Assembly: GCA_023230025.1 (NCBI GenBank)
Contig: JALNYD010000058.1
Span: 1 to 12,177 of the forward strand
DNA length: 12,177 bases
Direction of reading: 5' to 3'
Origin: Candidatus Cloacimonadota bacterium
GTDB taxonomy: Bacteria > Cloacimonadota > Cloacimonadia > Cloacimonadales > Cloacimonadaceae
A program made the position numbers and the translations under genes. Below are positions 1-8,600 of this stretch, one piece after another. Below the pieces are notes generated by a model. That model was not told the origin of the DNA, did not search any database, and saw only the letters and a program-made list of their open reading frames with translations. Within the stretch, counting starts at the first letter, position 1. Each line of letters begins with the position of its first letter.

Positions 1-221
1 CCAGTGGGGCTTTCGATCTGTTCGGCAACTTCTATATAAACGGTGTCGATCTCCGTAGTCATTTCTTCAGCATGGATGTCATAGTAATCAATGGTGTTTA
101 GCATTGTCCAGGTATTTCCCACCTTGAGGGGATAGCGATAGTCTTCGTCGTCCTTATCAGAACAGGCTGACAATAGAGCTAAAATAAGTAAGAGTAAAAA
201 AGCAATTCTTAGTCTTTTCAT
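1..221 (-). CDS. Small lipoprotein, N-terminal part (runs off window)
   Basis: Reading the minus strand from the ATG at 221-219 gives 73 codons open to the window edge. Residues 1-20 form a lipoprotein signal peptide: K2, R3 and R5, a hydrophobic run of Leu/Ile/Ala, then lipobox L-S-A-C with the lipidated Cys at residue 20. The mature part starts with an acidic linker (SDKDDEDY) and 'YPLKVGNTWTM', a start I associate with small secreted proteins of Cloacimonadota-like bacteria. A perfect AGGAGG lies at 227-232, five bases before the ATG, which fixes the start. The protein is probably exported by Sec, lipidated and anchored in a membrane. Its function is unknown and its C-terminus is outside the window. 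I am confident it is a real gene and unsure of its family. Confidence 0.85.
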   Translation of the reverse strand, partial: MKRLRIAFLLLLILALLSACSDKDDEDYRYPLKVGNTWTMLNTIDYYDIHAEEMTTEIDTVYIEVAEQIESPT

Positions 222-230
222 TTAAGCCTC

Positions 231-278
231 CTATAAAGATAAAGTCAACTTTATAGAATCGCCATTCAATGTCAACAA
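231..278 (-). promoter_or_regulatory. Possible promoter and 8-bp inverted repeat before the lipoprotein gene
   Basis: CTATAAAG (231-238) and CTTTATAG (249-256) form a perfect inverted repeat with a 10-base spacer. It touches the ribosome binding site (227-232). On the minus strand TATAAA (255-250) can serve as a -10 box. Upstream lie TTGTTG at 17 bases (278-273) or TTGACA at 14 bases (275-270). The repeat could be an operator or an mRNA hairpin next to the Shine-Dalgarno sequence. The spacing is not ideal for the better -35 box, so the promoter call is tentative. Confidence 0.4.
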
Positions 279-531
279 AAATAATGCATACATCACCTCC
301 AATTTTGTGCCAACATACAAGCCAGCTATGTAAGTAGCAATCAATCACCCTGGCAATGATACTCATTCTGATATTTGGGGATCTTCCAGATCAAAGAGCA
401 AATGGGTTCATCAGCAGATTGCTATTTACGAAATTGACTCACTGACTTGATAAACGAGACTGTTCACAATGGCCTGATCTATTTCCAATGAGTTCTCGCA
501 TGAGTTTGTGAAATACTGGGCGAAATAAAGC
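279..531. other. Intergenic stretch without a recognisable gene
   Basis: This lies between two divergent genes (lipoprotein on minus, alanine racemase on plus). The only long frame crossing it overlaps the lipoprotein gene antisense and has no plausible ribosome binding site. A small hairpin, GATCT-TCC-AGATC, sits at 380-392. Nothing else stands out. Confidence 0.6.
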
Positions 532-561
532 TTGACACAGCATTATCCCATCTCGTTCAAT
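532..561 (+). promoter_or_regulatory. Probable promoter of the alanine racemase gene
   Basis: A perfect TTGACA (532-537) is followed after 18 bases by TTCAAT (556-561), a 4/6 match to TATAAT. Transcription would start close to the AGGAG at 569-573, giving a very short leader. It was found by eye, with no other support. Confidence 0.4.
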
Positions 562-580
562 GGTTTATAGGAGAATTACA

Positions 581-1732
581 ATGGAAAACACAAGTTGGAT
601 TGAGCTGAATAGGAAAGCACTCAACAAAAACATCAGCTACCTGAAACAACGGATCGGATCCAATTGCGTGTTTGCTTCAGTCATCAAGGGTAACGCTTAT
701 GGGCATGGGATTGAGCAGTATATTCCCCTGGCTGAGGCCTGCGGGATAAAACTCTTTGCTGTTTATGATGCGTATGAGGCGTATCGCGCCTTGAGTATCA
801 AAAAGGCCGATACTGGACTGATAATATTAGGTTTACTGGATCAAAGCCAAATCGAATGGGCGATCATCAACGAGATAGCCTTCTTTGTTTTCGATTCCGA
901 TCGCCTGAATGCCACGATTGAAACCGCCAGGAGAATCAAAAAGAAAGCCCGGATTCATATTGAATTGGAAACGGGTTTGAATCGCACAGGGCTTGATGCT
1001 GATGACCTTCCCCCCATCATATCTCTGATCAAAAAAAACGGTCGTTATCTTTCCTTGCAAGGAATCTGCACTCATTATGCTGGTGCCGAAAGTATCTCAA
1101 ACTACTTGCGAGTCCAGAACCAGTATAAGCTGTTTATAGACTACTGTAAAACACTTAAAAAAGCTGGAATAAGCGCTCCTCATCACAGTGCCTGTTCAGC
1201 CGCAGCGCTCACCTATCCCAACACTATCATGGATATGGTGCGGTTTGGGATAGCCCAATACGGTATCTGGCCAAGTATGGAGACCAAGATGCATAATCTG
1301 CTTTCAGAGGAATCCGGCTTCAGGAGAAATCCACTCAAGGCCGTGCTAAGCTGGAAAACCAGAGTTATGAGCCTCAAAACAGTAATGCCGGGCACCTTTG
1401 TAAACTACGGAAATGCCTTTCTGGCAACCAGCAAGATGCGCCTGGCCACAATCCCGGTGGGATATCATCACGGCTACAGTAGAAGCCTCAGCAACACAGG
1501 GCACGTACTGATCAGGGGGAGAAAAGCTGATGTTGTGGGGATGGTGAATATGAACATGTTCATGGTGGACGTCTCTCGCGTGCCGGGCATAGAGGTTGGC
1601 GACGAAGTAGTTTTGATAGGCAAACAAGGTGATCTTAGTATCACCGTAGCTTCCTTCTCTGAACTAACCAAAATGATCAATTACGAGTTGTTATCCAGGC
1701 TTCCTTATCAGATTCCCCGCCACGTTGTGTAA
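581..1732 (+). CDS. alr: Alanine racemase (PLP-dependent)
   Basis: The enzyme interconverts L- and D-alanine with pyridoxal phosphate in the cytoplasm, supplying D-Ala for peptidoglycan. The protein is 383 residues, normal for the family. Visible motifs: PLP lysine K36 and Y40 in 'VIKGNAYGHG'; R135 in 'TGLNRTG'; H165 in 'GICTHYAGAE'; R221 in 'MVRFGIAQYG'; the second catalytic residue Y276 in 'VNYGNAF'; and Y368 near the C-terminus in 'INYEL', followed by 'RLPYQIPR'. Two active-site loops deviate: 'GYHHG' where Asp is usual in 'GYxDG', and N323-M324-N325 where Cys/Ser-Met-Asp is usual. The second loop lines the substrate pocket in well-studied Alr, so substrate preference may differ. The start is ATG 581 with AGGAG 7 bases upstream. 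An in-frame ATG at 560 adds 7 residues but has no ribosome binding site. It is transcribed alone and is convergent with the next operon. Confidence 0.93.
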   Translation: MENTSWIELNRKALNKNISYLKQRIGSNCVFASVIKGNAYGHGIEQYIPLAEACGIKLFAVYDAYEAYRALSIKKADTGLIILGLLDQSQIEWAIINEIAFFVFDSDRLNATIETARRIKKKARIHIELETGLNRTGLDADDLPPIISLIKKNGRYLSLQGICTHYAGAESISNYLRVQNQYKLFIDYCKTLKKAGISAPHHSACSAAALTYPNTIMDMVRFGIAQYGIWPSMETKMHNLLSEESGFRRNPLKAVLSWKTRVMSLKTVMPGTFVNYGNAFLATSKMRLATIPVGYHHGYSRSLSNTGHVLIRGRKADVVGMVNMNMFMVDVSRVPGIEVGDEVVLIGKQGDLSITVASFSELTKMINYELLSRLPYQIPRHVV

Positions 1733-1871
1733 TCCTTAGTGGCGATAGAATGCTTACAAAGAGTCAATGAACTCAGCAACTCCGTTCAGTGATAGCCCCC
1801 AAATGCCAAAACCATTCACATCCTATGCCAAAACACCATCATGCATAATCCATATATGCAGACTGCATGTA

Positions 1872-2984
1872 TTACTTAATATCCCTGGCACGATAGGTAA
1901 ACGCCTTCTCTACCGGTTGAGCATACAATATAGCTTTGGCATCTCCTTCGAAACATCCAGTTTCTATAAGGGTTTGCGTAATAGCCTGAACTCGTGAACT
2001 AGGCACAATCATTTTGCAGTTTTCGCGAAAATAGCGGTGCATTTCCAGTTTATCATCCAGTGTGTTGTAACGCAATTTGCATATAGTAGCTCCAGGAGCT
2101 CCGCTACTCATGGCTGCCTCAATCAGTTTGGCACCCCGGCCTTCTTCGCAGATTAGATTTAACTCTGAGAGATTGTAGAGGTAATCCCTGCGTTTGGTGG
2201 CTTCCCGTTCCAGGCTTGATTTCCGCCACTCCATACCTCCTTTCAATGCGTCTATCGCAGAAACCATCTGTTCCAGACTGGCAGCCTGATCGATCCGCGA
2301 ACGGGAGATCTTTGTATTCACAATACCTTGTTTGATGGGAAATACATAGGCAATGCCTCGCCCCGGCTCATCCAGTTTCCCCACTTCGATGTAGAGTTCC
2401 ATAACTGGGTTCGTATCATGCTTACTAAGCACCAGATTCACCAGCTCTTTCTCCGGTGGCATCGTAATGCGCAAAAGCCCCAGCTTATCACGCACTCCAG
2501 AGCCTTCACCATGAGTGGTGGCTGGCACGCTTGCTCCGTAGTTCAGGGATATCCGGGAAATCTTATCTCCCTCGCCACGTTGCACCACACAGATGATCCC
2601 CGCCAGTTGCATAAAGAAATACTCGCTATGCTTACTCTTAAAGTGTATTTCTTGCGCTTTCCGATAATCCGGATGCTGTTCCAGGACAGTGATATCATGA
2701 CTGAAGATGGTACCCTTACCTGGAGATCGGAGATCATATTTCTTGGCGATATAGCTTAGCACCGCATTCTCATCGCTTTCATCAAGGATCATGCTTACAA
2801 TCTCGATTGGATAGGTAACCAGAGCTTGCCTTTTCAGAAAATTGGTGAAACTGGTGTTTTTATTCAGTATTGAGGAACGTCCCATTTCGATGAAGATGTG
2901 CCTGATACCCAGGGCAAAAAGGTCATACACTATAGATTTGGAGAGAGCTTTGTTCAAAATGATACTAATCTTCACGGCCTTCAT
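1872..2984 (-). CDS. Triple PII-like (GlnB-fold) protein coupled to DUF1538 transporter
   Basis: A soluble 370-residue protein with no signal peptide or membrane segment. I see three units that each fit a beta-alpha-beta-beta-alpha-beta order. Unit 1 (about 4-100) ends 'SPGKGTIFSHDI'. Unit 2 (about 121-220) has a T-loop-like 'GASVPATTHGEGSG' (150-163) and 'EVGKLDEPGRGIAYVFPI' (200-217). Unit 3 (about 272-366) has 'EGRGAKLIEAAMSSGAPGAT' (281-300) and 'EGDAKAILYAQPVEKAFTYR' (346-365), which lines up with the classical PII B-loop 'GDGKIFV..PV'. A helical, charged linker (about 230-268) joins units 2 and 3. Classical PII proteins are homotrimers of about 112 residues, so three units in one chain may be a pseudotrimer. 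Its ATG overlaps the stop of the upstream DUF1538 gene (ATGA at 2984-2981), which indicates translational coupling. The inferred role is sensing a nucleotide or metabolite and gating the membrane partner, as GlnK does with AmtB. The ligand is unknown. Confidence 0.75.
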   Translation of the reverse strand: MKAVKISIILNKALSKSIVYDLFALGIRHIFIEMGRSSILNKNTSFTNFLKRQALVTYPIEIVSMILDESDENAVLSYIAKKYDLRSPGKGTIFSHDITVLEQHPDYRKAQEIHFKSKHSEYFFMQLAGIICVVQRGEGDKISRISLNYGASVPATTHGEGSGVRDKLGLLRITMPPEKELVNLVLSKHDTNPVMELYIEVGKLDEPGRGIAYVFPIKQGIVNTKISRSRIDQAASLEQMVSAIDALKGGMEWRKSSLEREATKRRDYLYNLSELNLICEEGRGAKLIEAAMSSGAPGATICKLRYNTLDDKLEMHRYFRENCKMIVPSSRVQAITQTLIETGCFEGDAKAILYAQPVEKAFTYRARDIK

Positions 2985-5107
2985 AAGCTGATTTCCTCGT
3001 TGCTTATTTCAAGATTCTCCGGCTCATAATCCCTTAAGAAGGCTTTGCGTCTCCAGTTTACCACCAATCCCATCCCTAAAACAGAAAGTATCGGACATAC
3101 AGAGGCCATAGACAGTATTCCAAAGCCTTCCACTACTCCCACTTGACTGCCGATGCCCAAACCCATTGCCAGAACCAGCGGAACGGTGATCGGGCCAGTA
3201 GTAACTCCCGCACTATCCCAACCAATGTTCACAAATTCTTCGCTGGAAAGCCGGGTTGCGATCAGCAACACCAGATACAGAGGACCCAGCAGCCAGAATA
3301 GCGGTATATTCCAGATAATTTTGGCAACTCCAAGCATGATCCCACTACCAACCCCAACAGCAACAGATTGGATGAGTGTAGATTTCTTAAACGCACCTAC
3401 GGTAACATCCTCGACCGTTAAACCCAGGGCATTGAGCGCCGGCTCTGCCATAGTGGCACTATAGCCCATGATAAAGGCAAACAGCAATACTACAAGGATG
3501 CCTATCATGCTATAGGGCCTTCTCCCAAAAAGGGGTCCGCGCACTGGGGTATAACGATACAATCCGCGGGATTCATCATAGTTTTGAGAAGAATAACTAA
3601 CTGCCTGCACTTCTCCATCCTCTTCATAATAAAAGAACTCACTGCTGCTGCCATCAGACTTGACCGCTGTATTCACAATATCAGGATCAAAATCCCGGAT
3701 GATTCTTTGCTCTGCTGGATTTTCCATTCTGGCGAAGGAAACGGGTAAATTGGAACCCACCTGATCACCGATTTTGGAAAGCCCCAGTTCGATTCCTCCA
3801 CTGAACATAGCCATTCCCAGAATGGCAAACAGCAAGCCCAAAAACACCTCATCGGCCTTGCCCAGCCGCTCTCTTAAGATGAAATACATTACCCCCAACA
3901 GGAATATGGATAGAGGCACTATTGCCCGCAGGGCATTTGTGATACTGCGCCCAGCAAAAGTGCTGAGTTCAAGGTGCTGCATCACATTATTCTTACCGGT
4001 CGGAGCTTCTCCATTTTGCAGCAGATCCTGGTATTCCCGTTTCAATTCCTCGGTCCCGTTTTGGCTCAACCAACTACCCAATGCTCCCCGAGAGCCGAAT
4101 ACTTGCTTGGTTCGCAGCTCAGATCGCCCAATTTCCGCTACATAATGCATCAAGGAATCCCTATCCCCCCCAAAAGCTGCCAGTTGCGCAGAATATCCGG
4201 CTTTAACCAGAGCATAATCCTTCTTTTGAGAAGCGTTATCGAAGAGATATCCAAGCTCGTTATCCGCAAAAAAGCTGATCTGATTCGTCGGAACAGGAAG
4301 CTTTGGCGCCAGGATAATCCCCAAACTCAATACTGCAATCACCGGAACCAGCGATGCCAATGTTACGACCCCAAATCCCCCTTCGGTTTTCTCCCCACCT
4401 CTATTTGCCACATGGCTAATCCCAATGCCCAGAGCCAATACCAAAGGAACTGTAACCGGCCCAGTTGTTACTCCACCGCAATCCCAGGCTAAGCCCAAGA
4501 TATGCCTCAGATTCGGATGAACGCTGCAATAAGCGGAAAGAAGAAGAAGCAAGCCCACCAAGGTGTAAATGTAGGGCTTTAATGAATTCCCCTTCAAAAA
4601 GCGGAACATACCCAGAACCAAAGCGAGCCCCACGCCTAATCCTACAGCCGCTACCAGATGTCCGGCAAAACGGTTGAGCATCAAGTACAATAGTGGAGCC
4701 TCCCACGCCAGGACACTGCTTCCTGCTGCTTTCAAGACCCCTATCGCCGGTTCCGCAAAAGTAGCCCCAATCCCCAGAATAAAGGCAATCATTAGGATTA
4801 CAAGTGTCCCTGCCTTTTGTGGTAAACGTATGCCTATCTCTTCACCCATTGGCATGATCCCGATCAGCAATCCCTCCAAGAAAACCGCCAGACCCAAAAC
4901 GACCATTGCCATCCCAATGCCTATCGTTAACGCATCCAGGATTGGAATCCCCAAGACCAGGCTCTGGAACAGGAGAAGATACACAATAATCCCCGCCACA
5001 GCCATGAACTGCTCAGAGATCTTTCTGCGGATATATCGTAAAACAAGGCTAAGCGATTCTTTTCCACTTACCCGGTAGGGTCCTTTTGCCTTATCCGCAC
5101 GCTTCAT
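2981..5107 (-). CDS. DUF1538 membrane protein with two DUF1538 repeats (predicted transporter)
   Basis: A 708-residue polytopic membrane protein. The two halves repeat the same signatures. 'FAEPAIGVL' (117-125) matches 'MAEPALNAL' (553-561). 'WDCGGVTTGPVTVPLVLALG' (208-227) matches 'WDSAGVTTGPITVPLVLAMG' (630-649). These are hallmarks I associate with DUF1538. Hydrophobic segments lie at about 35-85, 100-125, 135-170, 178-195, 210-268, 390-445, 532-560 and 578-685. Two long non-membrane stretches stand out: about 269-388, charged and partly helical, and about 446-530, rich in Asp, Glu, Ser and Tyr. They make the protein longer than I expect for a plain two-repeat DUF1538. Members of this family commonly sit next to PII-family genes, as here, which suggests a PII-controlled transporter. 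The substrate is unknown. GAGGT (5116-5112) precedes the ATG at 5107. It is the first gene of a two-gene operon. Confidence 0.85.
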   Translation of the reverse strand: MKRADKAKGPYRVSGKESLSLVLRYIRRKISEQFMAVAGIIVYLLLFQSLVLGIPILDALTIGIGMAMVVLGLAVFLEGLLIGIMPMGEEIGIRLPQKAGTLVILMIAFILGIGATFAEPAIGVLKAAGSSVLAWEAPLLYLMLNRFAGHLVAAVGLGVGLALVLGMFRFLKGNSLKPYIYTLVGLLLLLSAYCSVHPNLRHILGLAWDCGGVTTGPVTVPLVLALGIGISHVANRGGEKTEGGFGVVTLASLVPVIAVLSLGIILAPKLPVPTNQISFFADNELGYLFDNASQKKDYALVKAGYSAQLAAFGGDRDSLMHYVAEIGRSELRTKQVFGSRGALGSWLSQNGTEELKREYQDLLQNGEAPTGKNNVMQHLELSTFAGRSITNALRAIVPLSIFLLGVMYFILRERLGKADEVFLGLLFAILGMAMFSGGIELGLSKIGDQVGSNLPVSFARMENPAEQRIIRDFDPDIVNTAVKSDGSSSEFFYYEEDGEVQAVSYSSQNYDESRGLYRYTPVRGPLFGRRPYSMIGILVVLLFAFIMGYSATMAEPALNALGLTVEDVTVGAFKKSTLIQSVAVGVGSGIMLGVAKIIWNIPLFWLLGPLYLVLLIATRLSSEEFVNIGWDSAGVTTGPITVPLVLAMGLGIGSQVGVVEGFGILSMASVCPILSVLGMGLVVNWRRKAFLRDYEPENLEISNEEISL

Positions 5108-5207
5108 AATTACCTCTGCTATTTTGTGAATAGTACTGATGCTCCTGGGTATTGTGTTTTACTCAGCAGTTATTTACCTGAGATATCCATATAAGAAACA
5201 CCTTGGA

Positions 5208-5238
5208 ACTATCCAAACAAATTCATCCTGGTTGTCAA
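5208..5238 (-). promoter_or_regulatory. Possible promoter of the DUF1538/PII operon
   Basis: On the minus strand TTGACA (5238-5233) is followed after 19 bases by GATAGT (5213-5208), a 4/6 match to TATAAT. It lies about 100 bases upstream of the DUF1538 start. The spacing is longer than ideal, so this is only a candidate. Confidence 0.3.
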
Positions 5239-5278
5239 GCAACAATCGGAAATCACACTGATATATCGGCAAATCCAG

Positions 5279-5313
5279 AAAGAGGAACGCCTGGGGTGTG
5301 ATATCCTCTTTTT
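5279..5313 (+). terminator. Terminator-like hairpin in the intergenic region
   Basis: AAAGAGGA (5279-5286) pairs with TCCTCTTT (5304-5311), and a run of five T (5309-5313) follows on the plus strand, overlapping the end of the stem. The loop is 17 bases. No plus-strand gene ends here: the nearest upstream gene is on minus and starts at 5107. A second pair, ATCACAC (5252-5258) with GTGTGAT (5296-5302), interleaves with the first in a pseudoknot-like order. This could end a small RNA divergent to the DUF1538 operon or be left over from a lost gene. Confidence 0.45.
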
Positions 5314-5365
5314 ATCCTGAAGGATCTTTACATGATACTGTAACCTATTAAATCCAGGACAAATG

Positions 5366-5520
5366 TTAGGACGGGACAAATGTCCTGAAGCAGCACTCTT
5401 GCTCCTTAAGTTCCGATCACGATGCGGTCACCTTGCCGTTACTTTTGTAACCACAAAGTGACCACATCGTGACGGTAATAAAAGGGGTTGGACACCTAAA
5501 TAAGTTGTGTCCCGTCCTAA
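5366..5520. mobile_element. MITE-like element with 13-bp terminal inverted repeats
   Basis: TTAGGACGGGACA (5366-5378) and TGTCCCGTCCTAA (5508-5520) are perfect 13-base inverted repeats that enclose 129 bases with no reading frame. The interior is itself an imperfect palindrome. TA occurs at both ends (T-TA-GGACGG... and ...CCGTCC-TA-A), which would fit a TA target duplication of the IS630/mariner type. Short direct repeats lie at each end: GGACAAATGT at 5357-5366 and 5374-5383, and CCTAAATAAGTT at 5495-5506 and 5516-5527. These could be repeated transposase-binding sites. No related transposase gene is in the window, so the family is a guess. The right end lies 24 bases before the -35 box of the large downstream gene. 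Confidence 0.55.
5417..5472 (-). repeat. Long hairpin inside the MITE-like element
   Basis: Bases 5417-5442 pair with 5447-5472 around a TTTT loop, with 22 of 26 Watson-Crick pairs. Three of the four mismatches are C opposite A on the plus strand. In a minus-strand transcript they become G-U wobbles (5425/5464, 5432/5457, 5436/5453), so the RNA hairpin is clearly stronger when read from minus. With a one-base bulge the stem continues outward (CCG 5413-5415 with CGG 5473-5475). Confidence 0.7.
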
Positions 5521-5543
5521 ATAAGTTTATGTGCGGAAAACAG

Positions 5544-5572
5544 TTGACAGTATCTATATAGCTCCCAGTAAT
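5544..5572 (+). promoter_or_regulatory. Promoter of the large exported protein gene
   Basis: A perfect TTGACA (5544-5549) is followed after 17 bases by AGTAAT (5567-5572), a 4/6 match to TATAAT. Transcription would begin near 5580, about 20 bases before the ATG at 5601. This makes an upstream in-frame ATG at 5571 unlikely as the start. The promoter follows the right end of the MITE-like element closely. Confidence 0.5.
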
Positions 5573-5600
5573 GGCACCAAGAGAAACTTTTGGAGTACTT

Positions 5601-8600
5601 ATGAAGTTTGATATTTTGAAAGTCCTAATCGTAGCATTAATGATGCTTCCTTTTTACCCTCTTTGGTCAGCTTACCTGACAAACGAGCCTATGGTAATCA
5701 GTCAACCTGATGGAACCAAGATTAATTATTTGGCCAGTAGCCCTCCTGATGAGGTATACATCTATCGTCCCAATGAGACAACTACAGTAAATGGCAGCAT
5801 TAATACAGCTCATTTCAGTAGTGAGACTGGCCGGACTGCAATCCCCGCAGGCACAAACCCCACTCCCTTACTCAGCAATGGAAGTGCCGGAGGGCTGTAT
5901 TTGCACAGTATCGGTTCAGCTGGAGCCACAATCAGCTTCAACAATGGTGCTGCTTCCGCAGAAGATCCCACCTGTGTAATTACCGCCCCCGTCAATGGAG
6001 CCAGAATAATCCAGGGAGATATTGTCAATGTAACTGTAACTGCTACAGATCCTTCTCCTGGAAGTATAGCACGAGTTGAATTCTATCTGGATGGCAGTTC
6101 GACTCCAGCTTATACCGATTATTCTTCTCCGTATAGCTGGGCTTGGAATACCAGTGATCAGGCCTTGGGTGAACGATCAATTACGGCAGTAGCGATAGAT
6201 AATGAAGATAATTCGGCAGTACATTCAGTTACGATATTACTACTGAGTGTTCCGAGTGAAGGCTTCGAAACCGGTGATTTCTCGGCTTATGAATGGGTAA
6301 ACAATAGTTCAGTGCCCTGGACCATACAGAGTAGTGAAAAGCTTAGTGGCACATACGCGGCCAAATCTGGCGCTATCTCGAGTAATGGCACTACTGAACT
6401 CAGCCTTACCCTGAATGTATTATCCTCTGGAAACGTCAGTTTCTTCAATAAAGTCTCGTCTGAAGCCAATTATGACTTCATGCGGTTCTACATCGATGGA
6501 GTTGAGCAGGCATTCTGGTCTGGAGAGGTGGATTGGGCTTTGAGGAGCTATCCGGTAACCGCTGGTTTCCGAACCTTCAAATGGGCTTATACTAAAGATT
6601 TCGGTTGGAGTAGTGGTAGCGATTGCGCCTGGCTGGATCATATCACTTTCCCACCGACGGGGGTTATCTTAGCTCCACCGCAAAACCTTGCCGCCAGCCC
6701 CAGCCATCAATCTGTGCTGCTCTCCTGGCAAGCCCCAGCCAGCGGCACTCCTACAGGCTACAAGATCTTTAAAAACAGCACTCTACTCACTACTGTAGCC
6801 ACTCTCAGTTATATGGATTATGCGGTGACCAATGGCACCAATTACAGCTATTACCTGAAAGCAGTGAACAGCGATGGGGAATCTGACGCCACTACTTCTG
6901 TAACCGCCACACCCAATGCCATCGCACCTACAAACCTGACCGCCGTAACTGGGAACAATGTAATAAACCTAAGCTGGACTGCAGCCACGGGGCGTGGTGA
7001 TGACCGTACTATCAGCAACTATCGGATCTACCGCAATGGTAGTGCTCTTGATACAACCGCCAGTACCACATATCAGGATAACAGCGTCACCAATGGCACC
7101 TCCTACAGCTATTACGTGACTACTTTGTACACTGATCCAGATGGGGAATCCGCCGCATCCAACACCGTCAACGCCACAGCACTTACAGAGGTTATCCTTG
7201 GCAGTGGTACTGAATCTACCGGAACACAAGATGCTTCCCCAATAAATGTGTATTATCGTAGCTTACACGGCCAGGCTGTATATACTGCTGCCGAACTCAA
7301 TGCCCTGGGAATATTCGGTCCGATTTTTATCAACGAACTTGGCTTCAATATAACTTCTTTACCTGATGAAGATATGCACAATTTTGTCGTGAGGATGAAG
7401 CACACAACAGCCACAAATGTGACTTCGTGGATAGGTAGCCAGTACTTGGTTACGGTTTACTCGAATCCCAGCTATAGACCCACGGAAACAGGATACAACA
7501 TGTACACCTTATCCACTCCTTTCCTTTGGAATGGTGTGGATAATCTCCTAATCGATACAGCCTTTGGTATTAATGAAAGCTGGAGTTTCTCTGGAACAGT
7601 GCAATACACTGACATAGCATCCGGTTACCGATATGTGCGTAATGAAGATTACGACCAAACGGATGTCTTTTACGGATTTGGAAATAATAATACTACATCC
7701 AGCTTTCGTCCCAATGTAAAACTCAGATTACAGGATTACCATCCCCCCACGATCACTCTAAATACCAGTGCATTAGATGAAAGCTTGCTGCCTGGTCAAG
7801 TTACAGCTCAAAGCTTCATTATTGGAAACACTGGATCAGTGAACTTGCGCTATAATATGGGTGTCCAGGCACTAAGATCACGTGAGCGGATCAAAGATGC
7901 AACATCAACCCGTAACATCACCGGCAGTTCTCTTAGCATAAATGCAGACGAATATACTCCCGGATCTACTGTAGATTGGGTTTTTTCAGTAAACTGTGTC
8001 AGCATTGACAATGAATGGCTGAAGAGCGTGATTGTGACCTTCCCCCCAGGTACGGTTATCAATAGTGCCAGTGAATTTGTGGGTGGATCTGGCGGAAACA
8101 TGATCCCCGATCTCACATCAGGAAACGGAGTTACTATCACCTGGTTGTGTTTATCAGGGAACTTGGGAGTTGTGCATCCCGGAGAGACAGCAATCGCTAC
8201 AGTGAATGTAACCATTCCAGAAAGCTACAGCTATCCTATTTCCATTCCCTATCAAATACTGGGCGAAGTGTATCAATCAGAACCACATATTCTGGAAGGA
8301 GATTTTACCCTGGATCCAAGCGTAGAACCTTTGGATTGGTTCAGCGTTCAGCCATATTCAGGTATCTTGGAAAGTAACGAAGAACAGCTTATAGTCGGAT
8401 CGTTTTCCGCTATGAATCTTTCCCCGGGATCATATCAGGCCAGGATCGACGTATATACCAATGACCCCAACACTCCAAACGCTCAGATCAATGTAACCCT
8501 CAATGTTATCCCGCCAATTGAAATTTCCGCGCCACTTGGTACTGAGCAGTGGCTCAGCGGTACTGATGAAGACATCCTTTGGAACTACTCTGGTACAGGC

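Noticed and set aside
157..366. Minus-strand 69-residue open frame overlapping the lipoprotein start region
   Set aside because: It overlaps the lipoprotein gene, which has a perfect ribosome binding site and lipobox. This frame has neither motif nor ribosome binding site.
3774..4492. Plus-strand open frames opposite the DUF1538 gene
   Set aside because: They are antisense shadows of a clear membrane-protein gene, with Pro/Ser-rich random-looking translations.
5571..5600. Upstream ATG for the large exported protein
   Set aside because: It overlaps the predicted -10 box and puts ten polar residues before a good signal peptide. ATG 5601 has its own ribosome binding site.
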